From Pelomonas sp. Root405 (GTDB lineage Bacteria; Pseudomonadota; Gammaproteobacteria; Burkholderiales; Burkholderiaceae_C): DNA of 64,000 nt. The translations under genes and the position numbers were made by a program. A model generated the notes under the pieces. The model was not told the DNA's origin. It did not search any database and was given only the letters and a program-made list of their open reading frames with translations. The stretch's first letter is position 1. Every line of letters starts with the position of its first letter. The DNA lies in assembly GCF_001425165.1 (NCBI RefSeq), contig NZ_LMDU01000001.1, positions 1,023,311 through 1,087,310 on the forward strand. Reading direction: 5' to 3'. Below are positions 1 to 7,760 of the stretch, in pieces.

Positions 1-1194
1 GGCGCGCTGGGCCTGATCCCGGGCATGCCGCATGTCGTCTTCCTGCTGATCGCCGCCGGCCTGGGCTACCTGGCCTACTGGCTGCGCAGCAAGGAGCAGG
101 CCGCAGAAGCCGCCAAGGCCGTCAAGCCCATCATGCCCAGCAGCGAAGGCGCGGGCGAGGCAAGCTGGGAAGACCTGGTGCCGGTGGACACGCTGGGCCT
201 GGAAGTGGGCTACCGCCTGATCACGCTGGTCGACAAGAGCAAGGAAGGCGACCTGCTGAGCCGCATCAAGGGCGTGCGCCGCAAGTTCGCGCAGGAAGTC
301 GGCTTCCTGCCGCCACCCGTGCACATCCGCGACAACCTGGAGCTGCGCCCCAGCCAGTACCGCATCTCGCTGCGTGGCGCCGTCGTCGGCGAGGCCGAGG
401 CCTTTCCGGGCATGTGGCTGGCCATCAACCCCGGCCACGCGACGCAGAAGCTGCTGGGCACCCAGACCACCGACCCCGCCTTCGGCCTGCCGGCGGTGTG
501 GATCGAGGAGCGGCAAAAGGAGATGGCCCAAATGAGCGGGTTTACGGTGGTTGATTGCTCGACTGTCGTGGCCACCCATCTTTCACACTTGATGCAAGTG
601 CACGCGGCCAAGTTGTTGGGCCGCGTGGAGACGCAGGCACTGGTCGAACACCTCACCAAGCAGGCGCCCCAATTGATCGAAGACGTGATTCCCAAGATGG
701 TCAGCATCGCCACCCTGCAACGCGTTCTCCAGCTGCTGCTGGAAGAGGGCGTGCATGTGCGCGACATGCGCTCCATCGTCGAGTGCCTGGCCGAGCATGC
801 GCCGGGCGTCACCGACCCGCAGGAGCTGGCCCGCCGCATCCGCACCCATATCGCCCCGGCCATCGTGCAGCAGATCTACGGCAGCACCAAGGAGCTGGAC
901 GTCATCGCGCTGGAGCCCGAGCTGGAGCGCCTGGTCACCCAGGCCCTCAACTCGCCGCATGGCGCCGCGCTGGACCCCGGCGTGGCCGACACGCTGGCCC
1001 GCAGTGCCGCCGACAACGCCCAGAAGCAGGAAGACCGCGGTGTGCCCGCCACGCTGTTGGTGCCCGACCTGATCCGCGCGCCCATGGCCCGCCTGCTCAA
1101 GCGCGCCGCGCCCCGGCTCAAGGTGCTCGGCCACAGCGAGATTCCTGAGACCCACACCATCCGCATCGGCTCCATCATTGGAGGTACAGCATGA
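1..1194 (+). CDS. flhA: Flagellar export gate protein FlhA, C-terminal part (cut by window start)
   Basis: FlhA is the large export-gate subunit of the flagellar type III secretion apparatus in the inner membrane. The window starts inside the gene; 397 codons are visible. The first residues (ALGLIPGMPH) and the hydrophobic stretch after them are the last transmembrane helix. The rest is the cytosolic FlhA-C domain that docks export chaperones and substrates, with the family-typical pieces LGLEVGYRLI, LRPSQYRI and VPDLIRAPMARL. It runs to a normal C-terminus. Its stop overlaps the start of flhF (ATGA), so the two are translationally coupled in the flhA-flhF-flhG-fliA operon. The N-terminal membrane domain lies outside the window. 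Confidence 0.97.
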   Translation, partial: GALGLIPGMPHVVFLLIAAGLGYLAYWLRSKEQAAEAAKAVKPIMPSSEGAGEASWEDLVPVDTLGLEVGYRLITLVDKSKEGDLLSRIKGVRRKFAQEVGFLPPPVHIRDNLELRPSQYRISLRGAVVGEAEAFPGMWLAINPGHATQKLLGTQTTDPAFGLPAVWIEERQKEMAQMSGFTVVDCSTVVATHLSHLMQVHAAKLLGRVETQALVEHLTKQAPQLIEDVIPKMVSIATLQRVLQLLLEEGVHVRDMRSIVECLAEHAPGVTDPQELARRIRTHIAPAIVQQIYGSTKELDVIALEPELERLVTQALNSPHGAALDPGVADTLARSAADNAQKQEDRGVPATLLVPDLIRAPMARLLKRAAPRLKVLGHSEIPETHTIRIGSIIGGTA

Positions 1195-2867
1195 ACGTCC
1201 GCAAATTCACCGCGAGGACATCGCGCGAAGCGCTTGCCCTCGTCAAGCAGGCCTTCGGGGCCGACGCCGTCGTGCTGTCCAACAAATCGGTGCCGGAAGG
1301 CGTCGAGGTGCTCGCGATGGCGCCGGAAGGCATGGGCCAGATCGAGCAGATCGCCCACACCGCGCCGCGCACGGTGGCCCGCCCGGCCGCCCAGCCGCAG
1401 GCGGCCGCCCCAGCGCAGCTGCCGCAGCGTGCGCCGTTCTCGGAGCGCGCCCGCCAGGAACCCAGCTTTGGCGCCCCTGAAGTGCAGGGCGACGTCGAGC
1501 AGCTGGCCATGAGCACGCTGAGTTTCCAGGACTATGTGCGCGAGCGCGTGCTGCGCCGCCGCCAGGCCGAGCTGAGCGGTCAGCCGGATCCCGTCAGCGC
1601 GCCTGCGCCGCTGCCGCAACGCCAGCAGCCGCCCGCTGCGTCGCTGGACGCTGCGCGCGCCCAGCGCGAGCAGCGCGCCGCCGAAGCCATGGCCGCGCTG
1701 GCGCCCAAGCGTGCCGCCCAAGCGCCGGCCCAGCCTCAGCCGCAAGGTCGACAGTCCCGCCCCGTGCCGCCGGTGCTGCGCGACGAGATCCGCATCCCGA
1801 CCGCCGCCGCGCAACAGCGCACCGTGCCCCAACTCAGCGACATCGGCGGCATGGTCGCCGAGCCCCTGCCGCTGCCCGGCCAGCCCACGCAGGTGCAACG
1901 CAGCCAGATGGACATGGCCGACGAGCTGCGCCAGATGCGCGGCCTCATCGAGGAGCGCTTCTCCTCGCTGGCCTTCATGGAAAAGCTGCAACGCCAGCCC
2001 GTGCAGGCGCGCCTGACGCAGAAGCTGCTCGAGATCGGCTTCAGCCCGGCACTGGTGCGCAAACTGGCCGAGAGCTGCCCGTCCGACTTCAAGGCCGGCT
2101 CGGCCACCGACCCGGCGGATGAGACTGCCTGGGCCGCCCATGTGCTGTCGCGCAACCTGCAGACCGACGAGGCCGCCCCGGCCATCGAGGACCGCGGCGG
2201 CGTGTTCGCGCTGATCGGCTCCACCGGCGTCGGCAAAACCACGACGACCGCCAAGCTGGCTGCCCACTTCGCCACCAAGTACGGCGCCGGCCAGCTCGGC
2301 CTCATCACGCTGGACGCCTACCGCATCGGCGCCCATGAGCAGCTGCGCGCCTATGGCCGCATCCTCGGCGTGCCGGTGCACACCGCCCACGACCGCGCCT
2401 CGCTGGACGACCTGCTCGACCTGCTGTCCAACAAGAAGCTGGTCCTGATCGACACCGCCGGCATGGCCCAGCGAGACAGCCGCACGCAGGAACTGCTGGA
2501 GATGCTGGCTCACCCCAGCATCAAGAAGCTGCTCGTCATCAACGCCGCCCAGCAGGGCGAGACCATTGAAGACGTCGTCAACGCCTGGAAGGGCGCCGCC
2601 TGCGAAGGCGTCGTGCTCAGCAAGATCGACGAGGCCGTCAAGCTGGCCCCGGCGCTGGACACGCTGATCCGCCACAAGCTCAAGGTGCTGGGCGTGGCCA
2701 ACGGCCAACGCGTGCCCGAAGACTGGCACCGCCTGCCCAGCGTGGCCCTCGTGCAGCGCGCGCTCAAGAGCGCCGCCTCGGGCGCCTGGCGCATGGACAA
2801 CGCCGACGTCAACCTCATCTTTGCCGGCGCGCCGCTGGCCAACGCTGGTCTGAGGGCGGTCCACTGA
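1191..2867 (+). CDS. flhF: Flagellar biosynthesis GTPase FlhF (558 aa)
   Basis: SRP-type GTPase that sets the position, and often the number, of polar flagella. Residues 1-45 form the short B-domain start (MNVRKFTART). A long Ala/Pro/Gln-rich linker follows to about residue 230, then the N and G domains. The P-loop GSTGVGKTTT lies near residues 343-352, followed by LDAYRIGAHEQLR, the DTAG switch motif and SKIDEA, a complete SRP GTPase set. The length is in the family range, with the extra mostly in the linker. The gene overlaps flhA upstream (ATGA) and flhG downstream (TGATG). The presence of FlhF suggests polar flagellation, which is inference. Confidence 0.95.
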   Translation: MNVRKFTARTSREALALVKQAFGADAVVLSNKSVPEGVEVLAMAPEGMGQIEQIAHTAPRTVARPAAQPQAAAPAQLPQRAPFSERARQEPSFGAPEVQGDVEQLAMSTLSFQDYVRERVLRRRQAELSGQPDPVSAPAPLPQRQQPPAASLDAARAQREQRAAEAMAALAPKRAAQAPAQPQPQGRQSRPVPPVLRDEIRIPTAAAQQRTVPQLSDIGGMVAEPLPLPGQPTQVQRSQMDMADELRQMRGLIEERFSSLAFMEKLQRQPVQARLTQKLLEIGFSPALVRKLAESCPSDFKAGSATDPADETAWAAHVLSRNLQTDEAAPAIEDRGGVFALIGSTGVGKTTTTAKLAAHFATKYGAGQLGLITLDAYRIGAHEQLRAYGRILGVPVHTAHDRASLDDLLDLLSNKKLVLIDTAGMAQRDSRTQELLEMLAHPSIKKLLVINAAQQGETIEDVVNAWKGAACEGVVLSKIDEAVKLAPALDTLIRHKLKVLGVANGQRVPEDWHRLPSVALVQRALKSAASGAWRMDNADVNLIFAGAPLANAGLRAVH

Positions 2868-3655
2868 TGTCGTCGATGCTGCAAGACCAGGCACATGGGC
2901 TGCGGCGGCTGTTCGCCGCGTCCAAGACGCGCTTCGTGCCCGTCGTCAGCAACCCGCGCGTCATGGGCGCCGGCGTGCTGCTCGAAGGCCTTTGCGCTGC
3001 CTTTGCGGAACTGAACCTCAAGACCCTGGTGGTCGACGCCGGGGTGCATTCGCCGCAGCCCTCGGAGCTGGCCCAGGTCGACCTGTCCAACTGCATCGAG
3101 CGTCTGTCGCCGAAGGTGTCCTACCTGGCCGCGCGCGGCCTGCCGCTGCGCCACATCAATGCGAACGGCTCGGCCGCGGCCTTCCTGGAGGCGGTGGCCG
3201 CGGCGGCGCCCGACGTCGACGTCATCCTGCTGCATGCGCCGGCCGCCGAGCTTGCACGCATCGTCGCGCAGCGTGAGGTGCGCCCGCTGCTGCTGGCCGA
3301 TACCGACCCGGCCAGCGTCACCGAAGCCTATGCCGGCATGAAATGGCTCACACAACGCGCGGGGTTGATGGTCTACAGTCTGCTGATGGCCTGCCACCCT
3401 CAGTTGCGCGTGGCCACCCGCATTGCGCAACAGCTCCATTCCTGCGCCGATGGCTTCCTCGGCTCGGTATTGCGTGACTGGGCCTGTCTGGACCCGCGGG
3501 CTTCCCAACATGCTCCGCTCACCCCCGAGCTGCGTCATCTGGCTCGCGAGCTCTTGCTTGCGGCCCCCCCGGGCGCGGCTGTCGACGCCGCCTCCGACGC
3601 GATCCCGCTGCGCCCGGCGCGCACGGCGTCCAACCCATTCGTTGCAGCGCATTGA
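2867..3655 (+). CDS. flhG: FlhG/FleN-like flagellar number regulator with degenerate P-loop (262 aa)
   Basis: FlhG (FleN) is normally a MinD-like ATPase that partners FlhF and limits flagellar number. Position, size and fold-level features fit: an N-terminal beta strand and loop, VVDAGVHSPQP, DVILLHAPA and PLLLADTDPASVTEAYAGMK. However, the deviant Walker A motif (KGGxGKT) is replaced by VSNPRVMGAGVLL, with no invariant lysines, so nucleotide hydrolysis is doubtful. This looks like the divergent FleN group of Burkholderiales (recollection of the family, not a search). The start overlaps the flhF stop (TGATG). The C-terminus runs just past a possible TTG start for fliA. Confidence 0.85.
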   Translation: MSSMLQDQAHGLRRLFAASKTRFVPVVSNPRVMGAGVLLEGLCAAFAELNLKTLVVDAGVHSPQPSELAQVDLSNCIERLSPKVSYLAARGLPLRHINANGSAAAFLEAVAAAAPDVDVILLHAPAAELARIVAQREVRPLLLADTDPASVTEAYAGMKWLTQRAGLMVYSLLMACHPQLRVATRIAQQLHSCADGFLGSVLRDWACLDPRASQHAPLTPELRHLARELLLAAPPGAAVDAASDAIPLRPARTASNPFVAAH

Positions 3656-3672
3656 ACTCGCCGGAGTCTGTC

Positions 3673-4386
3673 ATGTACACGCCCAAAGGCCGCCTCGACA
3701 ACAACACGCTGATCAAGCAGTACAGCCCGTTGGTCCGACGCCTGGCGCACCAGATGATTGCCAAGCTGCCGGCCAACGTCGAAGTGGACGACCTGATCCA
3801 GGTCGGCCTCATCGGCCTGACCGACGCGTTGTCGCGCTTTGACGCCGAGCAGGGCGTGCAGTTCGAGACCTTCGCCACCCAGCGCATCCGCGGCGCCATG
3901 CTCGACGAGCTGCGTGGCGGCGACTGGATGAGTCGCGGCACGCGCCGCCAGCAGCGCGAGATCGAATCCGCGGTGCACAAGGTCGAGCAGCGCCTCGGCC
4001 GTGCGCCGCGCGAGGACGAGATCGCCGCCGAGATGGGCCTGCCATTGGCCGAGTACCAGGACCTGCTGTCCAAGGTGCGCGGCACCCAGCTGGTCTATCT
4101 CGAAGACATGTCCGGCGACGACGGTGACAACGACTATCTCGACCGCCATGTGGCCGACGACAACGCCAACCCCGTCGCGCAGTTGCAGGACCACCGCATG
4201 CGCGAGGCGCTGGTGGCGGCCATCAAGAACCTGCCCGAGCGCGAGCAGTTCGTGATGAGCATGTACTACGAGCACGACATGAATCTCAAGGAGATTGCGG
4301 CCGTGCTCAAGGTCACGGAGTCCCGCGTCTGTCAGCTGCACAGTCAGTCCATTGCAAGGTTGCGCGTTAAGCTGCGTGACTGGTAA
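3673..4386 (+). CDS. fliA: RNA polymerase sigma factor for flagellar operon, sigma-28 (237 aa)
   Basis: FliA directs transcription of late flagellar and chemotaxis genes and is held in check by FlgM, which is encoded at 33.2 kb. Sigma-70 family regions 2 (YSPLVRRLAHQM, DDLIQVGLIGL, FETFATQRIRGAMLDELR), 3 and 4 (LPEREQFVMSMYY and an LKEIAAVLKVTESRVCQL helix-turn-helix) are all present. I chose ATG 3673 over an in-frame TTG at 3652 because GGAG stands 6 nt ahead and MYTPKGRLD is the usual FliA start. The gene is last in the flhA-flhF-flhG-fliA string. A hairpin follows the stop. Confidence 0.96.
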   Translation: MYTPKGRLDNNTLIKQYSPLVRRLAHQMIAKLPANVEVDDLIQVGLIGLTDALSRFDAEQGVQFETFATQRIRGAMLDELRGGDWMSRGTRRQQREIESAVHKVEQRLGRAPREDEIAAEMGLPLAEYQDLLSKVRGTQLVYLEDMSGDDGDNDYLDRHVADDNANPVAQLQDHRMREALVAAIKNLPEREQFVMSMYYEHDMNLKEIAAVLKVTESRVCQLHSQSIARLRVKLRDW

Positions 4387-4389
4387 TTT

Positions 4390-4419
4390 GCGGGGCTGAG
4401 CCCCGCTATACAAGCGGGG
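4390..4419 (+). promoter_or_regulatory. Mutually exclusive hairpins in the chemoreceptor leader
   Basis: Between fliA and the chemoreceptor, GCGGGGC (4390-4396) pairs perfectly with GCCCCGC (4400-4406) around a TGA loop. The same CCCCGC (4401-4406) also pairs with GCGGGG (4414-4419). That second partner contains the GGGGA ribosome-binding site (4416-4420) standing 7 nt before the ATG at 4428. Forming the first hairpin would free the site; forming the second would hide it. No T-run follows, so a terminator is less likely. The pairings are read directly from the sequence; regulation is inference. Confidence 0.5.
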
Positions 4420-4427
4420 ACAAACGC

Positions 4428-5774
4428 ATGTTCGGATGGATCAAGGGGGGCGCATCGCCCGCCGTTGCCGTGGCCGAAGAGCCGAGCCGGCGTGAGGACG
4501 GTGCAGCGCTGAACGTCGTCAAGCGCCTGGCCCGCTCCATCTCCACAGTGGGCAAGGACGCCGCCGAAGTGCGGGGCGCCCTCGAAGACACGCAGCGCGT
4601 CGTGCAGGCCCAGGGCCAGGCGATGCAGGCCCTGGCGCAGCAGCTCAACCAGATCGGTCAGGCCCAGGCGGCCATCGCCACCGCCACCGCCCAAAGCGCG
4701 GCCGCCGTGCAGCGCGCGCGCGGTGCCCTCGGTGTCGTTGGCGGCGAGGTCGTCGGCATGGCCACCACGCTGGCCCAGGTCTCCGACGCGGCGGCCGAGA
4801 TCACCAAGATTTCGCTGCAGACCCGGCTGGTGGCCTTCAACGCCGCGGTTGAGGCCAAGCATGCCGGCGATGCGGGCCGCGGCTTCGCCGTCGTTGCCGA
4901 GGCCGTCAAGGCGCTGGCCGGCCAGGTCGAGTCCTCGTCCAAGGCCATCGTCAGCGCGATCTCCAGCCTGCAGGACCGCATCGACCGCTTCAGCGCCGAG
5001 CTGACCGAGAACAAGGACAAGCCCAGCCCCATCCACGCCGCCTTCCATGAAGTCGAGGAGGATGTGCAGCGCATCTCCGTGTCGGCCGCCGAGAGCGGCC
5101 AGCAGATGAGCCTGCTCAACGAGCGCGCGCATGAGCTGGAGCGTGAGGTGATGGAAGCCTCGCACGGCCTCAAGGTGGCTTTCGACGGCAGCGACCGGTT
5201 CCTGCGCATGTCGGAGGAGCTCGTCGAGCAGATCGCCGAAAGTGGCGTCGAAGTCGACGACATGCCTTTCATCCGTGCCGCGCAGCAGGCGGCCGAGGAG
5301 ATCAGCGCGCTGCTCGAAGACGCGCTGCGCAGCGGTCAGATCAGCCAGGCCGATCTCTTCGACGAGAACTACCGCCCCATCGAAGGCACGAACCCCCAGC
5401 AGCACGCGACGCGCTTCTGCCAGCTGACCGACCGCCTCTTCCCCGCCGTGCAGGAAAAGACGCTGGCCTTCAGCGACAAAGTGGTGTTCTGCATTGCGGC
5501 CGACCGCAAGGGCTATATCGCGACGCACAACCGCAAGTATTGCCAGCCGCAGCGCCCGGGTGACACGGTCTGGAACACGGCCAACAGCCGCTACCGCCGC
5601 ATCTTCAATGACCGCACCGGCCTCGCGTCGGCGCGCAACACGCGGCCCTTTCTGCTGCAGACCTATCGCCGCGACATGGGGGGTGGCCGCTTCGTCATCC
5701 TGAAAGAGGCGGCGGCGCCGATTGTTGTGGCCGGCAAGCACTGGGGCGGCCTCCGCCTCGCGTTCAACTTCTAG
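4428..5774 (+). CDS. Soluble methyl-accepting chemotaxis protein with C-terminal Cache/PAS-like domain (448 aa)
   Basis: Chemoreceptor-type signalling protein. There is no membrane segment, so it should be cytosolic. The signalling hairpin is centred on residues 125-170 (SLQTRLVAFNAAVEAKHAGD, then GRGFAVVAEAVKALA), a variant of the conserved tip that contacts CheA/CheW. After a coiled region, residues about 325-448 form a sensor-like domain (KGYIATHN, RIFNDRTGL, PFLLQTYRRDMG, HWGGLRLAF) of the kind usually found in extracytoplasmic Cache domains, but here placed C-terminal to the signalling part. The gene sits directly after fliA with GGGGA as its ribosome-binding site. Ligand unknown. Confidence 0.85.
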   Translation: MFGWIKGGASPAVAVAEEPSRREDGAALNVVKRLARSISTVGKDAAEVRGALEDTQRVVQAQGQAMQALAQQLNQIGQAQAAIATATAQSAAAVQRARGALGVVGGEVVGMATTLAQVSDAAAEITKISLQTRLVAFNAAVEAKHAGDAGRGFAVVAEAVKALAGQVESSSKAIVSAISSLQDRIDRFSAELTENKDKPSPIHAAFHEVEEDVQRISVSAAESGQQMSLLNERAHELEREVMEASHGLKVAFDGSDRFLRMSEELVEQIAESGVEVDDMPFIRAAQQAAEEISALLEDALRSGQISQADLFDENYRPIEGTNPQQHATRFCQLTDRLFPAVQEKTLAFSDKVVFCIAADRKGYIATHNRKYCQPQRPGDTVWNTANSRYRRIFNDRTGLASARNTRPFLLQTYRRDMGGGRFVILKEAAAPIVVAGKHWGGLRLAFNF

Positions 5775-5775
5775 A

Positions 5776-5890
5776 CACGGCCGCTCGGCTGGCGCTTCGG
5801 GCCGCTGGCTGCGTTGCTCGTCCTTGCGGGCGCGAGCCCGCGGCGTCCTCGCGCCTTGCCAGCGACCCGCCTCGCCAGCCGCTCGGCCGC
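5776..5890. repeat. Imperfect inverted repeat in convergent intergenic region
   Basis: The 138-bp gap between the chemoreceptor and the convergent diguanylate cyclase gene begins near CGGCCGCTCGGCTGGCG and ends near CGCCAGCCGCTCGGCCG. These are inverted copies with about two mismatches. Inside is a perfect small hairpin GCGGGC-GCGA-GCCCGC (around 5828-5843). It could act as a bidirectional terminator, but there is no clear T-run on either strand. Confidence 0.4.
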
Positions 5891-5912
5891 GTCTATCGGC
5901 AGTCTTCGGCTC

Positions 5913-7760
5913 TCACTCGGCCACGCACGCCCGGTTCTTGCCGGTGTGCTTGGCTTCGTAGAGGGCCACATCGGCGCGGTCGAGTGCGGCTTCGAGGGTC
6001 TCGCCCGGGCGGTACAGGGTCACGCCAGCCGAGAAGGTGACGAAGACGTCCTTGCCCTCGTGGTTGAACAACGCCGCCGACAGCGAACGCTGCAGGCGCA
6101 GCAGCACGGCCTGGGCTTCGTCCAGCGGCGTGTTGGGCAGCATCAGCACGAACTCCTCGCCGCCGTAGCGCGCCACCATGTCGCCGGGGCGCAGCGAGGC
6201 CTGGGTGCGCTCGGCCAGCGACTTGAGCGCGATGTCGCCGGCATGGTGACCGAGGCTGTCGTTGAGCTTCTTGAAGTTGTCGATGTCCAGCAGCGCCAAG
6301 GCGACGCGGGTTGACTCGCGCTCGGACTTCGCTTGCTCGATGCCAAAGGCCTGGATCAGGCCACGGCGATTGGCGACCTGGGTGAGCTGGTCGGTGTGGA
6401 CCTCGTTGGACAGCCGGCGAAGTTCGCCCTCCAACTCGTCCACGCGCTGGGTCAATGCGGCGGCGCGGTCGTGCTCCAGCGTCAGGCGTTGCTGGGTCTG
6501 CGCCACGAGCCCCTGCACGCTGCGGCTCTCCTCGACCATCTCACGCACGGTGCCAGCCAGGCTTTCCAGCGAGTCGGCCTGTTCGATGGCCTCGGCGTAG
6601 CGGCCGACGCTGGTCTGGAACCGGTCGGTGTGCTGACCCAGCTCGCCCAGCTCGGCCAGCATGCGCTGGATCAGGCCCTTGAGCGAGTCGCGTGCCCGCG
6701 ATCGCTCATCACGCAGCGCGCGCTGGCGCTCGCGCGTGCCGGTCAGCAGCTCGGACACGGTGCGCACGCCGCGACCCGACAGGCCTTGCGACAGCGCGTT
6801 GTTCATCGCTTCGGCCTGCCCGCGGGCCCAGGAGTCGTCCTCGGCCAGGTCGACCAGGCTGGCACTCAATTCGCGGCACAGGCCGCCGAGTTCGTCGAAC
6901 AGATGGCGGCGGTGGTCCAGCAGGTGGCGGGCACGCAGGCACAGCGCGGCCATCTGCGTGGCGCGCTCGGGGTTGGCGCCGCCGCTCTTGAGCTCGGCCT
7001 GCGCGGCCTCCAGCTCGCGCATCAGTGCGTCGGCCGGCGTGGCCTCGGTCTGTGGCGAGCGCAGCGCGTGGCGTACGGTGGCATTGAGTTCGCCGCTGAC
7101 ATCGGCCCAATGCGGGCTGGCGTCAGCCGGCGTCGGCGCGTCGCGCAGGTCGGTGCGGCTCAGCTCTCCGAATCCGGTGCTTTCGCGGAACCCCGACTCG
7201 GCGAAGGTGCTCTCCGAGAAGAACTGGCTGGGCGTGCCGCCTTCCTCGTCGGTCTCCACGCCGCTGCCGTCGCCGTCCTTGTCCCAGCTGGCCACGAGCT
7301 GGCCCAGCCGCTTGACGAGCTTGCCGCTGTCACTGCGGCCCAGCTCCAACACGCGCTGGATGCCGTCTTTCTTGCGCGCCAGCGTCCAGTGCTTGCCACC
7401 CCGCTCCAGGCCGCGCACCAGGCGTTCGATGGCCTGGGCCAGCGTCTCGGCCTGGGCCGCGGGGCCGGCGACGTCAAGCAGCTTGTCGATCTGGCGCTGC
7501 AGCTCGTCGAGCTTCTGGTCGCGCAGTGCGGTCTGCAGATCCTGGCGAGCGGCGCCGGAGGGCAGGGCCAAGGCGATCAGCTTGGACATCAGCTGCTGCA
7601 GGCGTTCCGGCACGGCGCCATTGGGCGCGGCCGCGGGTTCGCCGCCGCCCTCGATGGCGTAGGCCCGCGCATAGTTCTCGGGGGTCGGTTCCAGCCGGGC
7701 CTGCGCGAGGCGTTGCAGCGCGGCCTTGGCCAACTGGGCCGGCGGCAGTTGCGAACGCAT
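5913..7760 (-). CDS. GGDEF diguanylate cyclase with helical N-terminal region (615 aa)
   Basis: Likely makes cyclic di-GMP from two GTP. The C-terminal GGDEF domain (last ~165 residues) starts at LTQVANRRGL and carries the active-site loop ARYGGEEF plus an RPGD inhibitory site exactly five residues before it, so both catalysis and product inhibition look intact. The N-terminal ~430 residues are helical, with no recognised sensor and no membrane segment, and end in a coiled coil. The start overlaps the stop of the receiver-PAS-GGDEF-EAL gene (TGATG), giving an Hpt, composite, cyclase operon. The input signal is not evident. Confidence 0.9.
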   Translation of the reverse strand: MRSQLPPAQLAKAALQRLAQARLEPTPENYARAYAIEGGGEPAAAPNGAVPERLQQLMSKLIALALPSGAARQDLQTALRDQKLDELQRQIDKLLDVAGPAAQAETLAQAIERLVRGLERGGKHWTLARKKDGIQRVLELGRSDSGKLVKRLGQLVASWDKDGDGSGVETDEEGGTPSQFFSESTFAESGFRESTGFGELSRTDLRDAPTPADASPHWADVSGELNATVRHALRSPQTEATPADALMRELEAAQAELKSGGANPERATQMAALCLRARHLLDHRRHLFDELGGLCRELSASLVDLAEDDSWARGQAEAMNNALSQGLSGRGVRTVSELLTGTRERQRALRDERSRARDSLKGLIQRMLAELGELGQHTDRFQTSVGRYAEAIEQADSLESLAGTVREMVEESRSVQGLVAQTQQRLTLEHDRAAALTQRVDELEGELRRLSNEVHTDQLTQVANRRGLIQAFGIEQAKSERESTRVALALLDIDNFKKLNDSLGHHAGDIALKSLAERTQASLRPGDMVARYGGEEFVLMLPNTPLDEAQAVLLRLQRSLSAALFNHEGKDVFVTFSAGVTLYRPGETLEAALDRADVALYEAKHTGKNRACVAE

